The notes under the pieces: model-generated | The model's database searches: none | What the model was told of the DNA's origin: nothing | What the model saw: only the letters and a program-made list of their open reading frames with translations | In this document: in pieces, positions 10,490-20,630 of the stretch | Numbering within the stretch: position 1 is the first letter of the stretch | How the letters are laid out: every line of letters begins with the position of its first letter | Translations under genes and position numbers: made by a program | Source: an uncultured Mucilaginibacter sp. | GTDB lineage: Bacteria; Bacteroidota; Bacteroidia; Sphingobacteriales; Sphingobacteriaceae | Direction: 5' to 3' | Length of the DNA stretch: 64,000 nucleotides | Assembly: GCF_903893715.1 (NCBI RefSeq) | Contig: NZ_CAITNG010000153.1 | Span: 21,632-85,631, forward strand

Positions 10490-10519
10490 TGGGAACGATT
10501 GCATAAATAATTTCGACAG
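10490..10519. promoter_or_regulatory. Candidate LacI-family operator (TGGGAACGATTGCA plus conserved 3' extension)
   Basis: CG-centred pseudo-palindrome in the lacI/sigma intergenic region; AACGATTGCATAAATAATTTCGACAG matches 23/26 bases upstream of kduD. Confidence 0.5.
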
Positions 10520-10681
10520 AAAGTTTTACTTATGGGTTAAAAACAGCTAATCTTGTAATACAAATTATAATACCTAAATATTAACGGGTAGTTTAAACCG
10601 CTGCCGACCAATAATTATTCTGAACAGTTTTTATATGATATGAGCACCCAAAGTGCTTATAATAGGTAAACTTATATCGCA

Positions 10682-11275
10682 ATGATGGGAGACGAAGTAA
10701 AGGACCTGCTTTTGAAGATTGCATTGAAAGATGATCACTTATCGTTCAAGAAGATCTACTTCGCCTATTACGACCGCTTGTTTCAATTGGCCAAAGCCAT
10801 CACAAAATGCACCGAAACGGCTGAAGAAATAGTAGACGACGTGTTTATGAAGATATGGACGAAGCGGAGCAACCTCATCCGTATTGACAACCTGACGGTT
10901 TACCTTTATGTGGCCGTTAAAAACTGCTCGCTTAACCATAACTCAAAAACGAACCAAATACTTACCACCAATATTGACGATGCCAAGGTGGAGTTTAAAG
11001 ACATTACCCCGGGAATAGAAGATATCATCATTACTGCCGACCTGGCCCGTGTTATCAATCAAACCGTCCAAAAAATGCCTGTTCAATGCAAAATAGTTTT
11101 TAAACTGGTGAAAGAAGATGGTCTGAAGTATCGCGAAGCGGCTGAGGTTTTGAATATCTCGGTAAAAACGGTAGAATACCATATTGGCAACGCCCTCAAA
11201 AAAATAGCCCAGGGTATAGCTGCATCGACAAAATCGTACCTGCAGGTGGCCGATAACAAATATTTATCCAATTAA
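10682..11275 (+). CDS. ECF RNA polymerase sigma-70 factor (Bacteroidota type)
   Basis: KAITKCTETAEEIVDDVFMKIWTKR; LKYREAAEVLNISVKTVEYHIGNALKKI. Confidence 0.93.
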   Translation: MMGDEVKDLLLKIALKDDHLSFKKIYFAYYDRLFQLAKAITKCTETAEEIVDDVFMKIWTKRSNLIRIDNLTVYLYVAVKNCSLNHNSKTNQILTTNIDDAKVEFKDITPGIEDIIITADLARVINQTVQKMPVQCKIVFKLVKEDGLKYREAAEVLNISVKTVEYHIGNALKKIAQGIAASTKSYLQVADNKYLSN

Positions 11276-11335
11276 TTTCAATTTGCACTAGGGTGTTTTC
11301 TGTTTGCGCTGTCCTTACAAGTGAACCCAACCTAA

Positions 11336-12436
11336 ATGGACTCAAATTACATCTGGATACTTATAGGCAAAAAACTAACCGGCGAAGCATCGGTTGAGGA
11401 ACTGCGCGAATTTGAACTGCTGATGAAGCAGGGCCTTGGCGACATATACCCTATACATGTGCTGGAAGATTTATGGAAAACGAACCCGGCAACGCCGCCC
11501 GTTCAATTCAGCAAGGCCCTTAACGACAAGTGGTTGCGCTTTGAGGCTCGTTTAAGAATGATAGATGAAGCCGAAAACGAGGAAGATACTGAAGACAAAA
11601 TTGCAGAAAAGAGGCCTTGGCGAAAATATATATTATGGTCATCGGGCTTGGCTGCCTGCCTGTTATTGGGCTTGGGCATATTTTGGCGCTCAAAAAACCC
11701 AGGCGCGGTTGTTGACAACCGCATAACCGAAATTACAGCACCCAAAGGAAGTATCAGCAAAATATTGCTGCCCGATGGAAGCCGGGTTTGGTTAAACAGC
11801 GGAAGTAAATTGAAGTACGAAAACCAATTTGGCACACAGTTTAGAAAAGTTAGCCTTACGGGCGAGGCTTTTTTTGATGTAGTTAAAGATGCGGGCCATC
11901 CGTTTATAGTTACCACCAATAGCTTTCAGGTAAAGGTTTTGGGTACGGCATTTAATGTGCGTTCTTATCCCAATGACAAAACCTCGGAAGCGGCACTGGT
12001 TAGGGGAAAAATACAAATCAAATTGCTGAAAAACCCGGACAAGGAGATCACGCTACTGCCATCTGAAAAACTGGTAGTAAAAAACACCGTACCCGAAAAC
12101 AAGCAACTTAAAAAGAAATCGGAATTATTGCTGATAAACAATGACATACCATTGATTACACTAAGCACTATACACCAAAGTGTGCACGATACTCTACCTG
12201 CTGAAGCATTATGGATGGAAAACAAGTTGGCGTTTGACGGGGAGAACTTTGAAGAAATAGCAAGCAAAATGCAACGGTGGTTTTCAGTGCGAATAGAATT
12301 TAAAAACAATAATGTTAAGAAGCTGACGTTTTCAGGTGTTTTCAAAAATGAATCGCTCGACCAAACGCTTTCATCGTTGCAATCAACTTATCCATTCCAT
12401 TATAATATCAAAGACAATAATGTGTATATATATTAA
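11336..12436 (+). CDS. FecR family anti-sigma factor
   Basis: Single TM; ITAPKGSISKILLPDGSRVWLNSGSKLKYE; C-terminal LTFSGVFKNESLDQTLSSL. Confidence 0.93.
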   Translation: MDSNYIWILIGKKLTGEASVEELREFELLMKQGLGDIYPIHVLEDLWKTNPATPPVQFSKALNDKWLRFEARLRMIDEAENEEDTEDKIAEKRPWRKYILWSSGLAACLLLGLGIFWRSKNPGAVVDNRITEITAPKGSISKILLPDGSRVWLNSGSKLKYENQFGTQFRKVSLTGEAFFDVVKDAGHPFIVTTNSFQVKVLGTAFNVRSYPNDKTSEAALVRGKIQIKLLKNPDKEITLLPSEKLVVKNTVPENKQLKKKSELLLINNDIPLITLSTIHQSVHDTLPAEALWMENKLAFDGENFEEIASKMQRWFSVRIEFKNNNVKKLTFSGVFKNESLDQTLSSLQSTYPFHYNIKDNNVYIY

Positions 12437-12593
12437 CCATAAAAACCTAAAAGAAAGCCTATGACGAGATTTTCAACCTAACCTCCATAAAGCAAGAAAC
12501 GGGAAATGTTGGCGCATTCCCCGTTAAACAGCGAGTAATTAACTACCAATCTCTCTAATAAACCAATAGTTATACTAACCTTAATACTAAATT

Positions 12594-15500
12594 ATGAAAA
12601 AAAATGCTTACCGCACCAACAATGGGCGGTTAAAATGCTTTTTAAAAATTCTTATGATTTCAAAGTGTATCCTCCTCCTGGTGTTGGCTTGCTCGCTGCA
12701 AGCTTTTTCCAAGGGTTACAGTCAAAACAGAATTAATGTCACCCTCAAAAATGCTTCGTTAAAGAAAGCACTGAAGGAGATAGAACGTAAAACCGACTAC
12801 CGGTTTGTTTATAATGACGATGTGTTGAACGCCGTTCCGGCTACAACCGTGGCCATCAACGACGCTTCTTTAAAAGATGCGATGAACGCTTTATTGAATA
12901 ACACTTCGCTGGAGTATCACCTATCAGATGACAACCTCGTTATTATTTCTGCCAAAGGCACTATCGTTGCCGATGTTGTAATAACAGGCACCGTTGTTGA
13001 CGAGCAAGGCGACCCCTTGCCGGGCGCGAGTGTAAGTTTAAAAGGGACCACCATTGGTGCACAAACCGATGTGAACGGTAAATTTAAGCTAAACATTACC
13101 GGCAACAGCGCCAACGCGGTGTTGTTGGTACGCTTTGTTGGTTATAAACAACAAGAAATTCCTGTGGGCAGCAAAACTGTATTCACTATTAAAATGGTGT
13201 CGGATGCGGTACAGTTGAACGAAGTTGTGGCTATTGGTTATGCCACTGTTAACCGGCGCGATTTGACCGGTTCGGTATCGTCGGTAAATGCCAAACAATT
13301 AAAGGATATCCCGATCAACTCGGCGGCCGAAGCACTGGCAGGCCGTTTGGCCGGCGTACAGGTAACCGGATCAGAAGGTTCGCCAGATGCACAAGTGAGC
13401 ATCAGAGTGCGCGGCGGCGGTTCCGTTACACAGGACAACTCGCCGTTGTACATTATTGATGGTGTGCAGGTTGAAAACGGTCTTAATACACTTTCGCCAC
13501 AAGATATTGAAACCATTGATGTTTTAAAGGATGCTGCCTCGACCTCCATTTATGGTGCGCGCGGTTCAAACGGTGTAGTTATCATCACCACCAAAGGTGG
13601 CCACGAAATGAAAACTACGGTATCGTACAACGGTTTTGTGGGTGTTAGCCATTTAGCCAAAGAACTACCTGTTTTAAGCCCCTATGATTTTGTGGTTTAC
13701 CAATACGAAAGAAGCCGAGGTAATGCAACGGACAGTACCTCCTTTGCCAGCCTTTATGGTAATAATTTCGGCGCCCTGGCAAGTTATCAGGATACCGCAG
13801 CAGTTGACTGGCAGAAATTGGTTTTTGACAATACCGCTTTCCAACAAACCCATAATGTAAGCGTTGCCGGTGGTGATAAGACCACCACCTTTAATGCAAG
13901 TTTTACAAACAACCACCAAAGTGGTATCGTGTTGAATACCGGGCTTGATCGTAACCTGATCAATTTCAGATTCGACCACACGGCCAGCGAGAAGTTCAGG
14001 CTTGGATTTAATGCAAGGTACAATGACCAGCAAGCAAATGGTGCCGGGGTTTCGAGTGCAGATGCGCCAACTTCGAACTTGACCGGGTCGACTTATAACA
14101 ACCTTCGCAGCACGGTAAAATATGAACCCTTTACCAGCGGCGGTTTACCTCCGGGAACTTTTAACTCGAACTATTTTAATATAACAAGCGCTGCAGGAAA
14201 TAACCTGGGTTTAATAGATCCAATTGTTTTGGCCAATGCCCAATATCGTAACACGCATACCACTGATTTAAATATCAACGGTTATGTAAACTATTCATTT
14301 ACTAAGTTCCTGTCGTTCAAATCAACTTTAGGGTACGATTTCAATAACGTTACCTTGAATAGTTTTGATGATTACCTTACACCCAACGCGCAAATCAATG
14401 GCGGAGGCCAACCTATGGCTGGTGTAAACCTTAGCGCTACCAACACCGTGGATTTTTCGAACGTGTTAACTTTTACTAATGCGGCATTTCATCCAATACA
14501 TAATAATGTTACCCTTTTAGCAGGTACTGAGCTTTACAATATCACCTTGAGCGGTACCAACAATCAATATAAAGGCTTTCCAATCGGTATCAGCCCGAGC
14601 AATGCTTTAAACCAATTACAGATTGGTGTACCGCTGCCCGGCTATCCCGCAATAACCAATTCCATCAGCCATTTATTCTCGGTGTTTGGCAGGGCCAATT
14701 ACTCATATGATAGTAAATACCTTGCATCATTCTCTTTACGTACTGATGCATCGTCGAAGTTTAATACCGGACAGCAGTATGGTTACTTCCCATCAGGATC
14801 ATTGGCCTGGAGGATTTCGGATGAGAAATTCATGAAGAGCCTGCCCACCATTTCGGATTTGAAACTGAGGGTTAGCTACGGTACATCAGGTAATAACCGC
14901 ATACCTGATTATCAAACACAAACCGTGTTTAACGCTACCAGTGTTTATTACCTTAACGGCAGTTCAACACCTACAACCGGCTTTAACACGCCATATCTTG
15001 CCAATCCGGACCTTAAATGGGAAACCACCTATTCGGAAAATATAGGTTTGGACATCGGTTTGTTTAAAGGTCGCTTACAGGCATCGTTTGACGCGTATAA
15101 CAACCACACTAAAAACCTGTTGATCCAGGTGCCTATCCCAACAAGTTCGGGCTATGCCACGCAACTGCAAAACGTTGGCGAAACCCAAAACAAAGGTTTA
15201 GAGGCCCAGTTGAGTGGTACTATTTTACAAAAGAAAGATTTCATGTGGTCGGCAAACTTCAACATTTCGTTCAACGTGAACAAAGTTGTAGCACTTGCAC
15301 CGGGTGAAACATCATACTTACAAAGCTCAGGATGGGGTGTCTCAGGACAGCCGGCCGACTTTATTGTCCAGGTTGGTCAACCAATCGGTAGTATTTATGG
15401 TTATCAAAGCGATGGTTACTATACCACTAACGATTTCAACTACAATCCCGCCAATAACCAGTACACTTTAAAGGCCGACGCAGGCGAAGTTGATCCGTCG

Positions 15501-16217
15501 AAAATTATCGGTACACCAATGCCGGGTATGATAAAATATAAAGTTACCAATCCTAATCCTACCCTTAATGCAAACGGCAACCCTGTACTCTCAACAGCAG
15601 ATCAAACCATCATAGGTAATACGCTGCCACAAATCACAGGTGGTTTAAACCAACAGTTTACCTATAAAAACTTTGATGCCAGCATATTTGTGAATTTCCA
15701 GGCAAGAGCACAGGTTTTAAATGCCAACAAAGTTGAGTTTACCAACGGTTATACTGCCGAAACCAACTTACTTGGTCAGGAAGCAAACCGCTGGAGGACC
15801 ATTGACGGAAACGGCAACGTAGTTGAAAAAATTGTTACTCCTTCTGGCGGTTCTGCTGTAGCTGTAGGTGCATCACCGGATGTTTTAAATGCATTAAATG
15901 CCGGTGCAACCGTACCAATACCCGTTACCGGAAGCGCAGCTTTTTACCCAACATCATCTGCTGTTGAAAGCGCAGCATTTATCCGCATCAACAACATCAC
16001 TTTAGGTTACAGGTTTGCTCCAAAACTTTTGCAAGCTGCCAGTATAAAAAGCCTTAGGATATATGTAACAGGTAATAACCTGGGTATTATTACACCTTAC
16101 TCGGGTTATGATCCGGAGGTGAACACACGCAGGGCAACACCGGTAACACCCGGGGTTGATTATTCAGCCTATCCACGCAGCCGTACATACATTATGGGCG
16201 TACAACTTTCTTTGTAA
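12594..16217 (+). CDS. SusC/RagA family TonB-linked outer membrane protein with N-terminal STN domain
   Basis: STN region (ALKEIERKTDYRFVYNDDVL), carboxypeptidase-like region, plug DAASTSIYGARGSNGVVIITTKGG. Confidence 0.96.
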   Translation: MKKNAYRTNNGRLKCFLKILMISKCILLLVLACSLQAFSKGYSQNRINVTLKNASLKKALKEIERKTDYRFVYNDDVLNAVPATTVAINDASLKDAMNALLNNTSLEYHLSDDNLVIISAKGTIVADVVITGTVVDEQGDPLPGASVSLKGTTIGAQTDVNGKFKLNITGNSANAVLLVRFVGYKQQEIPVGSKTVFTIKMVSDAVQLNEVVAIGYATVNRRDLTGSVSSVNAKQLKDIPINSAAEALAGRLAGVQVTGSEGSPDAQVSIRVRGGGSVTQDNSPLYIIDGVQVENGLNTLSPQDIETIDVLKDAASTSIYGARGSNGVVIITTKGGHEMKTTVSYNGFVGVSHLAKELPVLSPYDFVVYQYERSRGNATDSTSFASLYGNNFGALASYQDTAAVDWQKLVFDNTAFQQTHNVSVAGGDKTTTFNASFTNNHQSGIVLNTGLDRNLINFRFDHTASEKFRLGFNARYNDQQANGAGVSSADAPTSNLTGSTYNNLRSTVKYEPFTSGGLPPGTFNSNYFNITSAAGNNLGLIDPIVLANAQYRNTHTTDLNINGYVNYSFTKFLSFKSTLGYDFNNVTLNSFDDYLTPNAQINGGGQPMAGVNLSATNTVDFSNVLTFTNAAFHPIHNNVTLLAGTELYNITLSGTNNQYKGFPIGISPSNALNQLQIGVPLPGYPAITNSISHLFSVFGRANYSYDSKYLASFSLRTDASSKFNTGQQYGYFPSGSLAWRISDEKFMKSLPTISDLKLRVSYGTSGNNRIPDYQTQTVFNATSVYYLNGSSTPTTGFNTPYLANPDLKWETTYSENIGLDIGLFKGRLQASFDAYNNHTKNLLIQVPIPTSSGYATQLQNVGETQNKGLEAQLSGTILQKKDFMWSANFNISFNVNKVVALAPGETSYLQSSGWGVSGQPADFIVQVGQPIGSIYGYQSDGYYTTNDFNYNPANNQYTLKADAGEVDPSKIIGTPMPGMIKYKVTNPNPTLNANGNPVLSTADQTIIGNTLPQITGGLNQQFTYKNFDASIFVNFQARAQVLNANKVEFTNGYTAETNLLGQEANRWRTIDGNGNVVEKIVTPSGGSAVAVGASPDVLNALNAGATVPIPVTGSAAFYPTSSAVESAAFIRINNITLGYRFAPKLLQAASIKSLRIYVTGNNLGIITPYSGYDPEVNTRRATPVTPGVDYSAYPRSRTYIMGVQLSL

Positions 16218-16239
16218 AATTTGATAAATCTTAATAAAA

Positions 16240-18012
16240 ATGAAAAGAAAATCAATTTATAGTTTTATTGTGATCATGATGCTGGGTACGGTATCTATGA
16301 TCATCAGCTCGTGCACCAAATACCTGACCGAACTACCGAATGCCTCATTTTCGCAACAGGCGGCCTTTAGTAATGTTTCGAATGCTACCGATGCCGTAAT
16401 GGGTGTTTATAGCGAACTGGCCGGCGACCAAGGTTACGGCATACGTTTAAGCATGTATTACACCGTTGACGCCGATGATTTTGTAGGCCCACCAAACGCC
16501 AGCGCACCCGACGGTGACCGGCGTGATATTGCACGTTATGGCGCCAATTCATCAAATGCACAGTTGGAAAAACCCTGGGAACAATTATACGGCGGTGTTG
16601 AACGCGCGAATATTTGTATCAAGTACATTCCTTTGATGACGCAATATACCAGCGGCAACGCGGCAGATCAGGCGTCGTTAAAAAGGTTATATGGCGAGGC
16701 TTTGACTTTGCGTGCTCAGTTCTATTTTGAATTGATACGCAACTGGGGAGATGTGCCTGCGCCGTTTGTGCCATCGGCCGATCAACCAACACTGGCCTTA
16801 ACCCGCACTAACCGCGATGTTATTTACGCGCAAATTTTGGGTGATTTATTAAAAGCGGAAAGTTTGGTACCATGGGGCAACGCTGCCGGGGTGGCACGTA
16901 ATGAGCGTATCACTTTAGGCGCGGTAAAAGGTTTGCGTGCCCGTATTGCATTGTTTGCCGGCGGTTATTCGCTGCGCAACGATACACAAGTGATGTCGCG
17001 CAGATCGGATTACCTGACTTTTTATCAAATTGCATTAAGCGAATGCAACGATATCATCAACAGCGGGGTGCACGGTTTAAATGCCAGCTACCTCAATTTA
17101 TTTAAAAATTATGTGGACGCGCATACTGCGGACCCGGCTTATGAGATTATTTTTGAAGTAGGTATGGGTGGCGGCACAGGTGTTGCCGATAGTAAATTAG
17201 GTTATTATGACGGGCCAAAAGTGAACTCGCTTGGTAATGCCAGCCTTATTCCTAACGCAACTTACTTTTACGCTTTCGATCCAAACGATACCCGTAAGGA
17301 TGTTACCATCGCCACTTATTTTACCAACCTTGACGGAACCAAGGTTTTGCAAAAGATCAATGCAATTTGTTCGGGCAAATTCAGAAGGGACTGGATTACC
17401 CCTGCTGTTTCGCCTACTTCGTTATTGCAGTATTTTGGTATCGATTGGCCTGTTATACGCTATTCGGATATATTGCTGATGTACGCTGAGGCCGATAATG
17501 AAATTAACCAGGGGCCAAATGCTACGGACATCAACTACTTTAACCAGGTACGTACACGTGGCTTTGGTGGCAACGCCGCGCTAATCGGTACAACACCTAC
17601 TACCTACGCAGCCTTTTTTACTGCTATACAAAACGAAAGGGAGTTTGAGTTTGGTGGCGAAGGTATCCGCAAGTTTGATTTGATCCGTTGGAACCTGATC
17701 AATTCGGCTATAACAACTACCCGCGCTAATTTGACATTGATGATGAACAAACAAGCACCTTATGCAACTTTGCCACAATCAATGTTTTATCAAAATGCAC
17801 AGCAAACCTTGGTTTATGGTAACTCTTTGTATGCTGTAACACCCGCTACTACCCCAACAGGTTATACCAAGGTAACATGGGTAAGTACGTTAACATCAAC
17901 TATTATATCGAGTGTTGCGCAGTATTTTACGCCTAACCACAGCGAATTGCTGCCTATTCCTTTGGCATCGTTACAAGCCAATCCGAATTTGACGCAAAAC
18001 CCTGGTTATTAA
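16240..18012 (+). CDS. SusD/RagB family nutrient-binding lipoprotein
   Basis: Lipobox SSCTKYLTELP; ERANICIKYI; RFYFEL-like AQFYFELIRNWGDVP; directly after SusC. Confidence 0.95.
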   Translation: MKRKSIYSFIVIMMLGTVSMIISSCTKYLTELPNASFSQQAAFSNVSNATDAVMGVYSELAGDQGYGIRLSMYYTVDADDFVGPPNASAPDGDRRDIARYGANSSNAQLEKPWEQLYGGVERANICIKYIPLMTQYTSGNAADQASLKRLYGEALTLRAQFYFELIRNWGDVPAPFVPSADQPTLALTRTNRDVIYAQILGDLLKAESLVPWGNAAGVARNERITLGAVKGLRARIALFAGGYSLRNDTQVMSRRSDYLTFYQIALSECNDIINSGVHGLNASYLNLFKNYVDAHTADPAYEIIFEVGMGGGTGVADSKLGYYDGPKVNSLGNASLIPNATYFYAFDPNDTRKDVTIATYFTNLDGTKVLQKINAICSGKFRRDWITPAVSPTSLLQYFGIDWPVIRYSDILLMYAEADNEINQGPNATDINYFNQVRTRGFGGNAALIGTTPTTYAAFFTAIQNEREFEFGGEGIRKFDLIRWNLINSAITTTRANLTLMMNKQAPYATLPQSMFYQNAQQTLVYGNSLYAVTPATTPTGYTKVTWVSTLTSTIISSVAQYFTPNHSELLPIPLASLQANPNLTQNPGY

Positions 18013-18035
18013 AAGAAACCTATTCGTACTAATTC

Positions 18036-18062
18036 AAAGGCTGCCCTAATTGGGCAGCCTTT
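18036..18062 (+). terminator. Rho-independent terminator after susD
   Basis: Perfect 11-bp stem AAAGGCTGCCC/GGGCAGCCTTT with 5-nt loop. Confidence 0.8.
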
Positions 18063-18068
18063 GTTGGT

Positions 18069-18082
18069 GACAAACGTTTCCA
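18069..18082. promoter_or_regulatory. Candidate LacI-family operator upstream of GH28
   Basis: GACAAACGTTTCCA, CG-centred. Confidence 0.35.
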
Positions 18083-18127
18083 CACGTTTTATGAATCATT
18101 AAGTCAAATAATATCTATCATTGTAGC

Positions 18128-19771
18128 ATGAAATCCAATAAAGCACTCATACTGGCCATAGTATCGGTTTTGAGCTTGAAACAAGCAACCGCGCAAACCA
18201 AATACAGCTGGAGCAACCTACCCAAGGCCGCCGTACCTACCTTTAAAAAGGACACGTTCAACATTGTGAAATATGGCGCGACGCCTGACGGCATTACATT
18301 AAACACCAAAAGTATTAATGCGGCTATTACCGATTGCAGCACTAAAGGCGGCGGTGTAGTGTTGATACCGCAAGGCTTGTGGCTGAGTGGCCCTATTGTA
18401 CTGAAAAGCAATGTAAACCTGCACATTGACCGCGCTGGTATGGTGTTGTTTACTTCGGATAAGAGTCAATACGCGCTGGTTGAAGGGAATTACGAAGGGC
18501 ACCCTTCGCCGAGGAACGAATCGCCGGTATCGGGTACTGATTTGCAGAATATTGCCATCACAGGCGAAGGCATATTTGACGGCAACGGCGATGTTTGGCG
18601 CGCCATAGGCAAAGACAGGTTGATAGAATCAGACTGGAAACAATTGGTTGCATCCGGAGGCGTTGTAGGCGCTGATGGCAAAAGCTGGTACCCATCGGAC
18701 AGCTTTGAAAAGGCCAGTAAAATAAAAGATGTTACCATTGTACAGCCAGGCAAAACCATGGCCGATTACGCGCAATACAAAGATTTTTACCGCCCCAATA
18801 TGCTGGTGCTTACCAATTGCAAAAAAGTATTGCTTACAGGTATTACCTTCCAAAACTCCCCTGCATGGTGCCTGCACACGTTGTTGTGCGAAGATATGAC
18901 CTTGCGGGAAGTACACGTAAAAAACCCATGGAACGCGCAGAATGGTGATGGAATAGATGTGGAATCGTGCAGGAACGTGTTGATTGAAGGCAGTACTTTT
19001 GACGCGGGCGACGATGGCATTTGTGTTAAATCGGGCAGGGATGAAGAAGGAAGAAAACGCGGCAAGCCAACCGAAAATATGGTGGTGCGCAACAATGTTG
19101 TTTACCGGGCACACGGCGGCTTTGTAATAGGCAGCGAAATGAGCGGTGGCGCAAAGAACATATTTGTGACCGACTGTACTTTTATTGGTACTGATATAGG
19201 CCTAAGGTTTAAAACTGTAAGGGGTCGTGGCGGAGTATGCGAGGATATCTACATCAAAAACATCAGTATGCGCAATATAGTAAACGAAGCGATTTACTTT
19301 GATATGTACTACATGACCAAAGCAGCGCCAACCTTGCAAAAAGCAGAGATACCGGCTGTTAACGATGGTACACCACAGTTCCGTAATTTTTATGTGAGCA
19401 ACGTGGTTTGTAACGGTGCCAAGGAAGCTATTTTTGTAAGGGGCTTACCGGAGATGAGCATTAAAGGCATACACCTGGATAACATCACGATAAAGGCCGA
19501 TAAAGGTGTTGACCTGATAGAAGCCAAAGACATCGAATTAAAGAACGTTACCCTGCAAATAACCGACCGTACACACCTCATCAATGTAGAAAACAGCACC
19601 GGTATTGTTTTGGATGGCATTAAAAGCGTTGACCCTACCGACCTGTTTTTAAGCGTAAACGGCGACCGTATGGGAACCATACAATTATTGCATACCAATA
19701 TACCCGATGCACGACAAAAAGCAGCGTTTGGTTTTGGTGCCGACAAAAGCGCATTGACAGAGGTAAAATAA
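18128..19771 (+). CDS. Glycoside hydrolase family 28 polygalacturonase
   Basis: FNIVKYGATPDG, NGDGIDVESC, DAGDDGICVKSGRD, RAHGGFVIGSEMSGG. Confidence 0.95.
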   Translation: MKSNKALILAIVSVLSLKQATAQTKYSWSNLPKAAVPTFKKDTFNIVKYGATPDGITLNTKSINAAITDCSTKGGGVVLIPQGLWLSGPIVLKSNVNLHIDRAGMVLFTSDKSQYALVEGNYEGHPSPRNESPVSGTDLQNIAITGEGIFDGNGDVWRAIGKDRLIESDWKQLVASGGVVGADGKSWYPSDSFEKASKIKDVTIVQPGKTMADYAQYKDFYRPNMLVLTNCKKVLLTGITFQNSPAWCLHTLLCEDMTLREVHVKNPWNAQNGDGIDVESCRNVLIEGSTFDAGDDGICVKSGRDEEGRKRGKPTENMVVRNNVVYRAHGGFVIGSEMSGGAKNIFVTDCTFIGTDIGLRFKTVRGRGGVCEDIYIKNISMRNIVNEAIYFDMYYMTKAAPTLQKAEIPAVNDGTPQFRNFYVSNVVCNGAKEAIFVRGLPEMSIKGIHLDNITIKADKGVDLIEAKDIELKNVTLQITDRTHLINVENSTGIVLDGIKSVDPTDLFLSVNGDRMGTIQLLHTNIPDARQKAAFGFGADKSALTEVK

Positions 19772-19846
19772 ATTGTCATTGATGTTTACTCAGCAATACA
19801 AAGATTATCCCCGGAGCAACCTTTGTATTGCTAAATTGCTCTGTTT

Positions 19847-20620
19847 ATGAAGAACCGATTTTACAAGTGGGGTGTTTTTGCACTTTGTGTTTTTGCACCG
19901 GCAGTATTGTCGTTTATGAATGCGCCAAGTCATATTACTGTGTGGCTTGCCGGGGACTCGACCATGGCTGATAAAGCGGTGAAAGCTTATCCCGAAACCG
20001 GTTGGGGGATGCCGTTTAAGGCGTTTTTTGATTCGACGGTAACGGTAAAGAACATCGCCAAAAACGGGCGGAGTACCAAATCGTTCATCGCCGAGGGCTT
20101 ATGGGCTTCGATTGCTGACAACCTAAAACCCGGCGACTACGTTTTGATACAATTTGGACATAACGATGAGGTGCCAACCAAAGCCACCTACATACCCGAG
20201 GCCGGCTATACCGCCAATTTGGTAAGGTTTGTTAATGAAACCCGTGCCAAAGGTGCCAATCCGATTTTGATAACCCCCGTTGCCCGCCGTAAGTTTGATA
20301 AGGATGGGAAAGTGCAGGGAACGCATGATGTATATGCTGCATTGGTGCGCAAGGTTGCTGCCGATATGAATGTACCCATGATTGACCTTGACCTCGAGGC
20401 CCAGGCGCTTATACAAAAATTTGGTGTTGAAGACTCGAAAATGCTTTTTAATTACCTCACCCCGGGCGAAAACCCGAACTATCCTGATGGAAAAAGCGAC
20501 GATACGCACTTTAGTGAGTTGGGCGCACGAAAGGTAGCCGAGATGGTATTGGCGGATATTAAAGCATTAAAGTTAGACCTTGCGAACAGGATAGTGATAT
20601 CGCATTTAGGAATTAAATAA
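19847..20620 (+). CDS. SGNH rhamnogalacturonan acetylesterase (CE12-like)
   Basis: WLAGDSTMADK, GRSTKSF, VLIQFGHNDE, DDTHFSELGARKVAE. Confidence 0.93.
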   Translation: MKNRFYKWGVFALCVFAPAVLSFMNAPSHITVWLAGDSTMADKAVKAYPETGWGMPFKAFFDSTVTVKNIAKNGRSTKSFIAEGLWASIADNLKPGDYVLIQFGHNDEVPTKATYIPEAGYTANLVRFVNETRAKGANPILITPVARRKFDKDGKVQGTHDVYAALVRKVAADMNVPMIDLDLEAQALIQKFGVEDSKMLFNYLTPGENPNYPDGKSDDTHFSELGARKVAEMVLADIKALKLDLANRIVISHLGIK

Positions 20621-20630
20621 AAGCTCAGCT

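Noticed and set aside
18118-19779. Several 60-160 aa antisense ORFs over GH28
   Set aside because: They are shadow ORFs of a well-supported gene with no ribosome-binding or domain evidence.
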